A DNA stretch of 23,452 nt from Aquirhabdus sp. (GCA_030149815.1 JASLHI010000017.1:1-23452); one strand, 5' to 3'. Counted from the first letter of the stretch, positions 1 through 7,175 are shown. Made by a program: numbers and translations. The notes: generated by a model not told the origin, from the letters alone.

Positions 1-21
1 CGCACCAGCCACGATAAACAT
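1..21 (-). CDS. Possible 5' end of a gene leaving the window (P-loop-like start)
   Basis: On the minus strand an ATG at 21 opens a frame reading MFIVAGA to the window edge. A GGAG sequence lies 11 bases upstream of the ATG, and the frame is closed by a TAA further upstream. A hydrophobic strand followed by G-A is how some P-loop proteins (zeta-toxin or UNAG-kinase-like) begin, just before their Walker A motif. Only seven codons are visible, so both the gene and its family are guesses. Confidence 0.2.
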
Positions 22-294
22 ACTAGGACGAGCTCCATTAACAATCTTAGGACTGCTAAAGCCTTAAAAAGAAGTCGCCTATGATACGCGCGTTTGCAAT
101 TTGGCTCTAGTGTCTTGTTTGACTAAAGCAGCGATTCTCGATAAAACAGCATCAGCCACCACTCATTTCTCACCTTTTTACATCATAAAATGACATATTG
201 GTTCGCTTCTTGCTTTTAGTTCATAGACATATCTGTGTAGTAACCAATACAGTAGTATTAAATTCAACTTAATAAATTATTTTGGAAGCGCTTT
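22..294. other. Gene-free leader upstream of modA
   Basis: No convincing ORF, RNA gene or repeat is seen here. It should hold the modABC promoter, but no good -35/-10 pair and no clear ModE-type palindrome could be picked out. The only clear signal is a GGAAG ribosome-binding site just before the modA ATG. Confidence 0.4.
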
Positions 295-1095
295 ATGAAT
301 CTCTATTATTCAAAAAAACAAAACATTATTGCTATTGCACTACTCTTACCTGCGTTCATTGCACCAGCTTTAAGCCGCGCTGAAACAGTGACTGTATTTG
401 CTGCCGCAAGTTTAAACAACGCACTCACTGAAATTGCACAAGGCTACGAAGCAATACATCCCAATGATAAAATTCAAACTTCTTTTGCCGCATCCTCTAC
501 ACTCGCCAAACAAATTCAGCTTGGTGCACCAGCACAGATATTCATCTCAGCAGATGAACCTTGGATGGATGCATTAGCAAAATCAAATCTACTCATAGAA
601 AAAAGCCGCGTAGATCTTTTAGCCAATCAACTCGTTTTAATTACACCGAAAGATCAACCTTTCCCTGTCATCATGGATAAAAGCTTTCATTTGCCACTCG
701 CCTTTACAGGCAAAATTTGTCTAGGCAATCCTGATAGTGTTCCAGCAGGCAAATACGCAAAGCAGTCTCTCATTGCGATGGGATGGTGGGATGGACTTCA
801 AGCACGCATTGTTCCTAGTGAAGACGTGCGTAGCGCACTCGCATTTGTTGCACGTGGCGAATGTTCTGCGGGCGTGGTTTATACAACCGACGCTATGGTT
901 AGCGACAAAGTCAAAATCATTGGCACATTCCCCAATAATAGCCACGCGCCAATCGTCTACCCACTCGCCCTACTAAAAACTACAGAAAATCAAACGAAGG
1001 CCAGCACATCTAGCCAACAATTCTGGCAATATCTACAACAAGCTGCGGCACAAAAGATTTTTCATAAATATGGGTTTGGCACAGTTAAACATTAA
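295..1095 (+). CDS. modA: ModA, periplasmic molybdate-binding protein
   Basis: This is the substrate-binding subunit of the molybdate ABC importer. It captures molybdate (or tungstate) in the periplasm and delivers it to ModB. The 266 residues begin with a signal peptide: a basic start, a hydrophobic stretch at about 10-25, and a likely cut after SRA near residue 29. The mature protein has the family motifs FAAASL (35-40) and SFAASSTLAKQI (63-74), which carry the oxyanion-binding serines. It also has a later AGVVYTTDA block with the conserved tyrosine and ends in the usual KYGFG. The ATG follows GGAAG at good spacing. It is the first gene of modABC, 33 bases before modB. An 11-bp direct repeat (TAAACATTAAT, 1086-1096 and 1101-1111) covers its stop codon. 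The family call is firm; the exact anion preference is not visible. Confidence 0.96.
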   Translation: MNLYYSKKQNIIAIALLLPAFIAPALSRAETVTVFAAASLNNALTEIAQGYEAIHPNDKIQTSFAASSTLAKQIQLGAPAQIFISADEPWMDALAKSNLLIEKSRVDLLANQLVLITPKDQPFPVIMDKSFHLPLAFTGKICLGNPDSVPAGKYAKQSLIAMGWWDGLQARIVPSEDVRSALAFVARGECSAGVVYTTDAMVSDKVKIIGTFPNNSHAPIVYPLALLKTTENQTKASTSSQQFWQYLQQAAAQKIFHKYGFGTVKH

Positions 1096-1128
1096 TCCAC
1101 TAAACATTAATTAGTATCGAATCGCGCC

Positions 1129-1839
1129 ATGAGTAGTTTGTTCACCAACTTATCACCAGTCGAAATACGCGCTTTGTGTCTCTCACTCAAAGTCGCATTC
1201 TGGTGCACACTTCTTGGTGCTTTACCTGCTATTGGCTTGGCTTGGTTACTTGCACGGCGTAACTTCTGGGGAAAATCACTCCTTGAAGCCTTTGTATATT
1301 TACCCATGATTTTGCCACCTGTCGTTTTAGGCTATTTGCTTTTAGTGATGTTTGGACGAAATGGCTGGATTGGGCAATGGCTACAACCATTAGGTATACA
1401 ACTGGCCTTTCACTGGACTGGGGCAGTTTTAGCCTCTTGGCTTATGAGCCTACCGTTATTTGTACAACCAATTCGTTTGGCACTACAAAACGTTGATGTA
1501 CGATTAGAGCAAGCCGCTCAAACATTAGGCGCTAGTCCTTGGCGCGCATTCATCACAATTACCATTCCGCTTTGTATGCCTGCCATTCTCATGGGTGCAG
1601 TGTTGGCATTTGGTCGTAGTCTAGGCGAGTTTGGCGCAACAATTACTTTTGTTGGCAATATTGATGGTGAAACACGAACATTACCACTCGCTATTTATGC
1701 TGCGATTCAATCGCCTGATGGTGAAACCTTAGCGTTACGTCTAGTGATTTTATCCATCGTCGTTGCACTACTTACGCTTGGAGTGAGTCAATGGCTGGCT
1801 CGTCGTAGCCACAAACGTATGGGTTATCGCGATGTCTAA
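1129..1839 (+). CDS. modB: ModB, molybdate ABC transporter permease
   Basis: This is the inner-membrane channel subunit of the molybdate importer. The 236 residues are strongly hydrophobic, with about five membrane segments (around 15-42, 55-75, 95-115, 150-170 and 203-222). The cytoplasmic EAA loop that docks on the ATPase is clear at about 127-146 (EQAAQTLGASPWRAF). The segment after it, with GRSLGEFGATITFVGN, is typical of ModB and CysT/W permeases. The ATG has no obvious Shine-Dalgarno sequence, so translation may be coupled to modA, whose stop is 33 bases upstream. The 3' end overlaps modC by 8 bases (ATGTCTAA). Gene order and motifs make the assignment secure. Confidence 0.95.
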   Translation: MSSLFTNLSPVEIRALCLSLKVAFWCTLLGALPAIGLAWLLARRNFWGKSLLEAFVYLPMILPPVVLGYLLLVMFGRNGWIGQWLQPLGIQLAFHWTGAVLASWLMSLPLFVQPIRLALQNVDVRLEQAAQTLGASPWRAFITITIPLCMPAILMGAVLAFGRSLGEFGATITFVGNIDGETRTLPLAIYAAIQSPDGETLALRLVILSIVVALLTLGVSQWLARRSHKRMGYRDV

Positions 1840-2494
1840 TCATCTTTCATTTGATCTTTTCTTAAAGCGTGGACATATATCCCATCAATTCAAACTGAAT
1901 ATGCAAGGCAGCTTTAAAGCACCGATTACCGCAATTTGCGGCGCTTCTGGCGCGGGAAAATCGACATTGCTCGCCCTACTTGCGGGCTTACTCAAACCCA
2001 TGCACGGCTTTGCTTGTTTAAATGACGATACGTTGGTCGATGCAGCACAGGATATCTTTGTCCCGCCGCATTTAAGGCACATTGGGCTCATGTGGCAGGA
2101 TGGACAACTATTCCCGCACCTATCTGTCCGTGAGAACTTACTCTACGGCTATCATTTACAAACCATCGAAAATCGACGATTTAGCCCTGAATCAGTCATT
2201 GAACTTTTAGAGATTGGAAATCTGCTCAATCAACAACCCAGACATTTATCTGGTGGTGAACGTCAACGTGTTGCACTAGGCAGAACTTTACTTTCAATGC
2301 CACGATTGCTTTTATTAGATGAGCCACTAAACGCGCTAAACTACTCACTCAAACAACCGATTTTGCAATTCTTAAAAGAAGTGCCTGAACGTTTTAATAT
2401 TCCGCTGGTATATGTCACGCACCAGATGGATGAAGCAAAGACGCTAGGTGCGGAAACTTGGATGTGTGAAGATGGGAAGTTGTTTCAATTGTAA
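1832..2494 (+). CDS. modC: ModC, molybdate ABC transporter ATPase (short form without TOBE domain)
   Basis: This is the ATP-hydrolysing subunit that drives molybdate import through ModB. All the core motifs are present: Walker A GASGAGKST (37-45), Q-loop glutamine 89, signature LSGGERQ (139-145), Walker B LLLLDE (159-164) and the switch histidine 197 in VTHQMDEA. At 220 residues it is far shorter than E. coli ModC (about 350 residues), because the C-terminal TOBE/MOP regulatory domain is absent and the protein stops just after the nucleotide-binding domain. The D-loop reads NALN, with asparagine 170 where aspartate is usual. The start overlaps the modB end by 8 bases, which suggests translational coupling. 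The stop codon lies inside the first unit of a TTGTAA repeat; further units give further in-frame TAA codons, so copy-number change cannot extend the protein. Confidence 0.93.
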   Translation: MSNHLSFDLFLKRGHISHQFKLNMQGSFKAPITAICGASGAGKSTLLALLAGLLKPMHGFACLNDDTLVDAAQDIFVPPHLRHIGLMWQDGQLFPHLSVRENLLYGYHLQTIENRRFSPESVIELLEIGNLLNQQPRHLSGGERQRVALGRTLLSMPRLLLLDEPLNALNYSLKQPILQFLKEVPERFNIPLVYVTHQMDEAKTLGAETWMCEDGKLFQL

Positions 2495-2542
2495 TTGTAA
2501 TTGTAATTGTAATTGTAATTGTAATTGTAATTGTAATTGTAA
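2489..2542. repeat. Hexanucleotide tandem repeat, (TTGTAA)9
   Basis: Nine perfect copies of TTGTAA, 54 bases, start in the last codons of modC and run into the spacer before the next gene. Perfect short-unit arrays like this are prone to slipped-strand copy-number change. The modC frame reads TTG TAA throughout, so ModC always ends in the first unit. The last unit is placed to act as a -35 element for the downstream gene. Confidence 0.95.
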
Positions 2543-2564
2543 GCCTATACTGGTTCAGTATAAA
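2537..2564 (+). promoter_or_regulatory. Candidate promoter with operator-like dyad before the AT-rich orphan gene
   Basis: The last repeat unit, TTGTAA (2537-2542), matches four of six -35 consensus bases. It lies 16 bp from TATAAA (2559-2564), a good -10. Between them and overlapping the -10 is a perfect 7-bp inverted repeat, TATACTG (2546-2552) and CAGTATA (2556-2562), with a 3-bp centre. It lacks a following T-run, so an operator is more likely than a terminator. The predicted transcript would start near 2571, just ahead of AAGGAAAAGGA and the ATG at 2586. The function is inferred from layout alone. Confidence 0.4.
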
Positions 2565-2585
2565 AAATAAGGAAAAGGAAATTGT

Positions 2586-3002
2586 ATGTTCAGTTTTTTT
2601 TGTTTTTGTTTTAGTGAGATAATATTATTAACAACACAAAATGTTGATATTGATAGTTCTTTAATTTTGACTCCGAAAACACCAATTAAAGCTGTAACTG
2701 AAAGAGCACGAATAAGCATTGATATTCAATCAATGCTTCCAAAAGGATTTAATTTTTTTGATAATTCTAGCGATAGCATATTTCCTAAAGGATGTGTTGT
2801 AGCACAAATATCGAATAATCAAAATAATAAGTATTTATTTACATCCTCGAATCGACTTAGTCCATCATCAGATGGTTCCGTAAGCTTAATGCTTTCTAAC
2901 GGACATATTCCTGTTGACATTAAATTTGACAAGGTTGAGATTCATACGACTTGCCCATTAAAAAATGTAAAAATATACTGGGATGACTATGGTGGTATAT
3001 AA
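2586..3002 (+). CDS. Hypothetical AT-rich protein, no family recognised
   Basis: The 138-residue product is not recognised. The first 15 residues are hydrophobic and rich in phenylalanine and cysteine (MFSFFCFCF), without the basic start of a normal signal peptide. The rest looks soluble and rich in Ser, Asn and Ile, with no catalytic motif seen. The ATG has a good ribosome-binding site (AAGGAAAAGGA about 6 bases upstream), which is the best support that the gene is real. Base composition is unlike its neighbours: sampled lines are about 30% G+C against roughly 40-50% in dgt and ruvB, a possible sign of acquisition. It lies downstream of the TTGTAA array and its candidate promoter, and may be transcribed separately from modABC. 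Confidence 0.6.
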   Translation: MFSFFCFCFSEIILLTTQNVDIDSSLILTPKTPIKAVTERARISIDIQSMLPKGFNFFDNSSDSIFPKGCVVAQISNNQNNKYLFTSSNRLSPSSDGSVSLMLSNGHIPVDIKFDKVEIHTTCPLKNVKIYWDDYGGI

Positions 3003-3016
3003 CTCACAGCTAGTTT

Positions 3017-3104
3017 AGTTATAACTTTAGTTTAGCCAATTTAAGTTATCCGATTAACCAATCTACTATATCCAAGTCTATATTTCTTATGCCGAATTTG
3101 GCAT
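3017..3104. promoter_or_regulatory. Two palindromes upstream of dgt
   Basis: The 134-bp spacer before dgt contains a perfect 10-bp palindrome, AGTTATAACT (3017-3026). It also contains a near-perfect 16-bp palindrome at 3089-3104, with arms ATGCC and GGCAT around an AATT centre and one G/T mismatch. Neither is followed by a T-run. The second ends 32 bp before the dgt start and could be an operator or a leader hairpin. No regulator can be named. Confidence 0.3.
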
Positions 3105-3136
3105 GATGAGACATTATCAATAAGATCAAGATTCTC

Positions 3137-4471
3137 ATGTCAATGCGTTGGGCGCAGCTCCTCTCTCCTGCACGGCTCGGAAGCCGAAAATATCATACCG
3201 AACAAGCCCGCAGTCCATTTCACAAAGACTACGACCGCATTATATTTTCGCAAAGTTTTAGACAACTCAACCGAAAAACCCAAGTCCATCCACTCACCCA
3301 AAACGATGGCGTACACACACGCCTAACCCACTCACTAGAAGTGTCATGCGTAGGACGCTCACTCGGCATGCTTGCTGCTGAAAAAATCGCGAAGGATTTG
3401 CCACCGTGGGTTACGCCATCAGATGTCGGTGCGATCATTCAAGCGGCTTGCCTAGCACACGACATCGGTAATCCACCTTTCGGTCATGCGGGTGAATACG
3501 CCGTGCGCGACTGGTTTGGACAACCTAAGCAAGAACACTTAAGGGAAGTTCTCTCGCCTAAAGAATTTAGTGACCTCTGCCAGTTTGAAGGCAATGCACA
3601 AGGTTTTCGTATTCTGACACGATTGGAATATCATCCCGACGAAGGTGGTATGCGTCTGACGTATGCAACACTCGGTGCATTTTTTAAATATCCACGCCTC
3701 GCTGTCTCACTAGAAGATCAAGCTGGTACGCCAAGTCATAAACGAACAAAATTCGGCTGTTATCAGAGCGAACAAGAACTGCTTCATGAAGTCGCAGAAC
3801 AACTCGGACTGATCAAGCTAACTGATGATTCTTATTGCCGTCATCCTCTCGCGTATTTACTCGAAGCCGCTGATGATATTTGTTATGCGCTGATTGATCT
3901 TGAAGATGGATTACTTCTCGGTATGCTTCACTATTCGGAAGTTGAACCGCTATTTATGAAACTCATCGGTGATTACGGTACGCCTAATGAGGTGCTTCGT
4001 GACGTACCTATGACTCAGAAATTAGCAGCACTTCGTGGACGCGCCATGAAGCGCTTGGTTGAAGAAGTTTCACAAGCCTTTAAAAATAAGCAAACTGAAC
4101 TTCTTGCTGGAACACTGAAAGGCAGTTTACTCGATCATTGCCCACGAGATTTATGCGAAGGCATTGAAGCCGCAAAGAATCTAACCCGCACTCGAATTTT
4201 TACTAATCCACAAAAAGCTCGGTTAGAATTAGTCGCTAGTGCAAGCTTGCACGTTTTACTTGGCGCATTGATGCCATTAGCTTTGGATCGAGAAACTGGC
4301 ACATTTAGAGAGCATCGTCTGTCTACGATACTCAGTCATCATGGTGCGAAATTAGGGAAAAATCCCTATGACAACATGATGCAAATCCTTGATGTGATTA
4401 CCTCCCTCTCAGATCATCAAGCCTATGCGCTAGCACAAGATATTAAAGGCAATCGTGGCAATATGGTTTAA
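3137..4471 (+). CDS. dgt: dGTP triphosphohydrolase, HD-domain dGTPase
   Basis: This cytoplasmic enzyme of the dGTPase branch of the HD superfamily splits dGTP (in relatives also other dNTPs) into deoxynucleoside and triphosphate, helping to set dNTP pools. The metal-binding set is visible: His65 in RLTHSLEV, His108-Asp109 in LAHDIGNPPFGH, and a distal Asp in EAADDICYA (about 246-247). The N-terminal RSPFHKDYDRIIFSQSFRQL block is also typical. At 444 residues it fits the shorter dGTPase-like subfamily rather than the 505-residue E. coli Dgt. A second ATG lies two codons in, and neither start has a strong Shine-Dalgarno sequence. It lies 88 bp before ruvA on the same strand. Substrate range cannot be told from sequence. 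Confidence 0.93.
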   Translation: MSMRWAQLLSPARLGSRKYHTEQARSPFHKDYDRIIFSQSFRQLNRKTQVHPLTQNDGVHTRLTHSLEVSCVGRSLGMLAAEKIAKDLPPWVTPSDVGAIIQAACLAHDIGNPPFGHAGEYAVRDWFGQPKQEHLREVLSPKEFSDLCQFEGNAQGFRILTRLEYHPDEGGMRLTYATLGAFFKYPRLAVSLEDQAGTPSHKRTKFGCYQSEQELLHEVAEQLGLIKLTDDSYCRHPLAYLLEAADDICYALIDLEDGLLLGMLHYSEVEPLFMKLIGDYGTPNEVLRDVPMTQKLAALRGRAMKRLVEEVSQAFKNKQTELLAGTLKGSLLDHCPRDLCEGIEAAKNLTRTRIFTNPQKARLELVASASLHVLLGALMPLALDRETGTFREHRLSTILSHHGAKLGKNPYDNMMQILDVITSLSDHQAYALAQDIKGNRGNMV

Positions 4472-4490
4472 TCAAATTTCAATAGACAGT

Positions 4491-4539
4491 TGTTACAATA
4501 ATATGAGAAATAGTTCACACTATTAACTCGCATATTATT
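4491..4539 (+). promoter_or_regulatory. Candidate extended -10 promoter and nested inverted repeat before ruvA
   Basis: TGTTACAAT (4491-4499) fits an extended -10 element. Overlapping and following it is a nested dyad: outer 9-bp arms AATAATATG (4497-4505) and CATATTATT (4531-4539), and an inner 6-bp pair AATAGT (4509-4514) and ACTATT (4519-4524) around TCAC. No T-run follows, so it is not an ordinary terminator. It could be a leader hairpin or a regulator site for ruvAB. No CTG-N10-CAG LexA box is seen. Confidence 0.35.
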
Positions 4540-4559
4540 AATGTCATAAGGGAAAAAAA

Positions 4560-5165
4560 ATGATAGGTTTGCTAACGGGAAAAGTCCATATACTCACAGC
4601 ACCGCATATTTTGTTGGAAGTGAATGGCATCGGCTACGAGATAGAAACAGCGCTCTCTACATTCTGCCAATTAACAGATGGGCAAACCATCACGTTATGG
4701 ACACATTTGACTGTTCGTGAAGATGCACATTTACTATACGGTTTTATTGATGCCAATGATAAGACATTGTTTAGAATCCTACTTAAAGTAAATGGGGTTG
4801 GACCAAAACTCGCATTGGGAATATTATCCAGTATGAGTGCAGCAATGCTCGTTCAATCCATTGAAATGCAAGATATTACAACATTGACACGAATTCCAGG
4901 TGTTGGAAAAAAGACAGCAGAACGTTTAGTGATAGAATTACGTGATCGACTCAAAGTATTTACGACAACGGAACAAACAGCTGTTTCTGATCAACCTCAA
5001 ATTACTTTAAATGCAGCTTCACCTATTGCAGAAGCGGAAGCCGCTTTGGTGGCATTAGGGTATAGGCCTGCTGAGGCACAACGTGCAATTGCTAGTGTAA
5101 AAAACGAACACAGTGCTACAGCAGATTTAATTCGTGCAGCACTCAAAGGAATGCTTAAAAACTAA
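4560..5165 (+). CDS. ruvA: RuvA, Holliday junction-binding subunit
   Basis: RuvA binds four-way DNA junctions as a tetramer and loads the RuvB motor for branch migration in recombination and repair. The 201 residues match the family length. The N-terminal OB-fold domain (MIGLLTGKV to about residue 65) includes the LTVREDAHLLYGF block. Two helix-hairpin-helix motifs follow, LLKVNGVGPKLALGIL (about 76-91) and LTRIPGVGKKTAERLV (about 111-126). The C-terminal RuvB-contacting domain has EAEAALVALGYRPAEA. The ATG has a good site (AAGGGA) eight bases upstream. Its stop overlaps the ruvB start (TAATG), so the two are translationally coupled. No ruvC lies next to them. Confidence 0.97.
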   Translation: MIGLLTGKVHILTAPHILLEVNGIGYEIETALSTFCQLTDGQTITLWTHLTVREDAHLLYGFIDANDKTLFRILLKVNGVGPKLALGILSSMSAAMLVQSIEMQDITTLTRIPGVGKKTAERLVIELRDRLKVFTTTEQTAVSDQPQITLNAASPIAEAEAALVALGYRPAEAQRAIASVKNEHSATADLIRAALKGMLKN

Positions 5166-6229
5166 TGTCATTGTCCAGTAATCCATTTATCACGCAAACA
5201 TCGAACCAGCCTAATCAAAAGCGCACCGTCGAATCAGATCGTCTCATTACTGGTTTGGCGCGTCCCGAAGATAACTTTGATCGCGCGATTCGACCGACGA
5301 ATCTAGAGGATTACATTGGACAGCCTGTAGTGCGTGAACAAATGGAAATTTTTATCCATGCCGCAAAATCACGCCAAGAAGCTCTTGATCACACTTTAAT
5401 CTTTGGCCCACCGGGTTTAGGTAAAACTACCCTCGCCAATATCATTGCCCGTGAAATGGGTGGAAACATGAAATCCACGTCTGGCCCAGTGCTTGAGCGT
5501 GCAGGTGATTTAGCAGCATTGCTCACCAATCTTGAGGCTGGCGACGTACTATTTATTGATGAGATTCATCGCTTATCACCTGTCATCGAAGAAATCCTCT
5601 ATCCAGCAATGGAAGATTATCAGCTCGATATCATGATTGGTGAAGGCCCTGCGGCTCGTTCGATTAAACTCGACTTACCACCTTTCACCCTTGTCGCAGC
5701 AACAACTCGCGCGGGTTTACTCACCTCACCACTGCGTGATCGTTTTGGGATTGTGCAACGTCTTGAGTTCTATTCGGTTGCAGATTTAACGACCATCGTC
5801 ACGCGTTCTGCAACGCTACTCAATGTTCCTATTGAAGCTGACGGGGCATTAGAAATCGCTCGTCGTGCACGTGGTACACCGCGTATTGTCAATCGCCTCC
5901 TTCGCCGTGTCCGTGATTATGCAGAAGTCAAAGGCAATGGTGTGGTTACAGGAGAAATTGCAGCACGAGCGCTCGATATGTTGGCAGTCGATAAGCAAGG
6001 ATTAGATACTTTAGATCGTCGTTACTTACAGATGCTCTTAGAGCGCTTTGATGGTGGACCTGCGGGCGTGGAATCGCTGGCTGCATCACTCGCTGAGGAT
6101 AGTGGGACACTTGAAGATGTCGTTGAACCGTACTTAATTCAACAAGGGTTTGTTATGCGCACTGCTCGTGGTCGGATTGCCACGCCACAAGCCTACTTGC
6201 AATGTGGAATGGATGTTCCTGTGCGATAG
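5165..6229 (+). CDS. ruvB: RuvB, Holliday junction branch-migration ATPase
   Basis: RuvB is the AAA+ hexameric motor that pumps DNA through RuvA-bound junctions. In 354 residues it shows Walker A FGPPGLGKTT (80-89), Walker B LFIDEIHRL (129-137), sensor 1 in LVAATTRAG (about 177-184) and the arginine finger in SPLRDRFG (188-195). The C-terminal winged-helix DNA-binding domain contains RFDGGPAGVESLA and ends with the usual RGRIATPQAY region. About 20 extra residues at the N-terminus precede the conserved part and look unstructured. It overlaps ruvA by one base and probably depends on the ruvA transcript. Nothing is unusual in the catalytic residues. Confidence 0.97.
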   Translation: MSLSSNPFITQTSNQPNQKRTVESDRLITGLARPEDNFDRAIRPTNLEDYIGQPVVREQMEIFIHAAKSRQEALDHTLIFGPPGLGKTTLANIIAREMGGNMKSTSGPVLERAGDLAALLTNLEAGDVLFIDEIHRLSPVIEEILYPAMEDYQLDIMIGEGPAARSIKLDLPPFTLVAATTRAGLLTSPLRDRFGIVQRLEFYSVADLTTIVTRSATLLNVPIEADGALEIARRARGTPRIVNRLLRRVRDYAEVKGNGVVTGEIAARALDMLAVDKQGLDTLDRRYLQMLLERFDGGPAGVESLAASLAEDSGTLEDVVEPYLIQQGFVMRTARGRIATPQAYLQCGMDVPVR

Positions 6230-6255
6230 TTAGGTATAGAATATAAGACAGAAAT

Positions 6256-6282
6256 CCCAACTTAACTGATACTGCTTTTGGG
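6256..6282 (+). terminator. Weak hairpin downstream of ruvB
   Basis: CCCAA (6256-6260) can pair with TTGGG (6278-6282) across a 17-base loop, followed by TTTACGATATTTT. It may end ruvAB transcription, but the stem is short and the loop long, so the call is weak. Confidence 0.2.
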
Positions 6283-6327
6283 TTTACGATATTTTGAAAT
6301 CTATTCTTTTTTATAAGAGATTACAAA

Positions 6328-6768
6328 ATGCGACTCATTCAATTTAGCGTTTTAGTCTTCTTCGTGTCTTCAATAACCACTCATAATTCTTTTGCAGACA
6401 CACTGGTCTATCAGTGCAAAATGAAAAATGGACACATCAACTTTACAGATCAACCCTGCAAAAAAGATGAAAAAGAAGTAAAACAAGAAATTATCAAAAA
6501 TTTAGCTTTAGTTCACTCGGTTAAACCTAAACCAATCAAAGAAGATCCTATAGTCAAAAAGACTGAACCCAAGAATCCCCAAACAATTTATCTCGTTGAA
6601 GAAAAGAGAGTAGTCAGACGATATAGAAATTGGAATCCAGATTATCCTGTCGAAATTCTGCCATATCCTCCAACGACATGGCCAACTACCTACTCACCCA
6701 AACCACCACTATTTAATCCACCACTCTCATTCCAACCACCCCTGACTGTACAACCAGCATCAAGGTAG
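6328..6768 (+). CDS. Secreted DUF4124-domain protein with proline-rich tail
   Basis: This is a small exported protein of unknown role. Residues 1-23 form a signal peptide with a likely cut at SFA/D. The mature start (LVYQCKMKNGHINFTDQPC, about 26-44) is a typical DUF4124 domain: the tyrosine-lysine/glutamine-cysteine block, the NG turn, the F-T/S-D-x-P-C block and two cysteines (30 and 44) that probably form a disulfide. A lysine/glutamate-rich linker follows, then a proline- and threonine-rich tail from about 108 to 146. The start follows an AAGAGA ribosome site. It lies 98 bp after ruvB and ends at a hairpin shared with the convergent gene. DUF4124 proteins are common periplasmic proteins of proteobacteria, without a settled function. 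Confidence 0.75.
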   Translation: MRLIQFSVLVFFVSSITTHNSFADTLVYQCKMKNGHINFTDQPCKKDEKEVKQEIIKNLALVHSVKPKPIKEDPIVKKTEPKNPQTIYLVEEKRVVRRYRNWNPDYPVEILPYPPTTWPTTYSPKPPLFNPPLSFQPPLTVQPASR

Positions 6769-6791
6769 ATTGTACAGAGGCTCTTAATCAT

Positions 6792-6809
6792 AAAGGCAAC
6801 TTTGCCTTT
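6792..6809. terminator. Hairpin terminator between convergent genes
   Basis: AAAGGCA (6792-6798) and TGCCTTT (6803-6809) form a 7-bp stem with a 4-base loop ending in TTTT. The site lies between the DUF4124 gene (+) and the DUF4325 gene (-), overlaps the latter's stop codon, and may work in both directions. The T-run is short. Confidence 0.55.
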
Positions 6810-7168
6810 TATGCATAATGAAAGTGGCTAGTTTGTGGACGTTGCGGAATGTGATTTCTGGTCATTGCAAGACGACCAACGCGTTGTTGTTCACGCTTAT
6901 TAATATGATATGCGATCGTGAATAAATGCTTGTCCGTTGCATGCAGAAGATGAACATGCTTATAGAATTCAGCTAAGCCATAGTCCAATGTCAGCATACC
7001 GAAGCACTCATCGATAAACTCATCACCGAGTTGCATCACTTGTGAACAGTCGACAGTGACGACATCATCTTGACTGCGAAAAGCGAGGGCAAAATGTCTA
7101 CGGAGCTCGCTACCATCTTTGCGAGTTGCCGCTGCATTTGCTGGGATAATTACGGTTTTAGCGTTCAT
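6809..7168 (-). CDS. STAS-like DUF4325 domain protein
   Basis: The product is 119 residues when read from the ATG at 7168. A central block, VVTVDCSQVMQLGDEFIDECFG, fits the STAS-like DUF4325 family, in which a beta strand is followed by a conserved helix with D-E-x-x-x-E-x-F/C-G. Such domains resemble anti-sigma-factor antagonist folds and are thought to act in protein-protein switching, but no partner (kinase, HTH protein or sigma factor) is encoded nearby. The C-terminus is basic and histidine-rich. The 7168 start is preferred because GGAGAG lies seven bases upstream; an earlier in-frame ATG at 7183 would add five residues but has AAGGA directly abutting it. The gene is alone on its strand and diverges from the MBL-fold gene across 530 bp. 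Family confidence is moderate. Confidence 0.7.
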   Translation of the reverse strand: MNAKTVIIPANAAATRKDGSELRRHFALAFRSQDDVVTVDCSQVMQLGDEFIDECFGMLTLDYGLAEFYKHVHLLHATDKHLFTIAYHINKREQQRVGRLAMTRNHIPQRPQTSHFHYA

Positions 7169-7175
7169 TCTAGCG

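Noticed and set aside
22..294. ModE operator or molybdenum-cofactor riboswitch before modA
   Set aside because: No convincing palindrome of the ModE type and no structured leader resembling the Moco motif could be made out by eye.
721..976. Overlapping ORFs on both strands inside modA
   Set aside because: They are shadows of modA, which has clear family motifs throughout.
1086..1111. Direct repeat TAAACATTAAT around the modA stop as an insertion target duplication
   Set aside because: Only 4 bp lie between the copies and no element is present. It is probably a small local duplication.
4472..4559. LexA-type SOS box before ruvA
   Set aside because: No CTG-N10-CAG pattern was found in the spacer.
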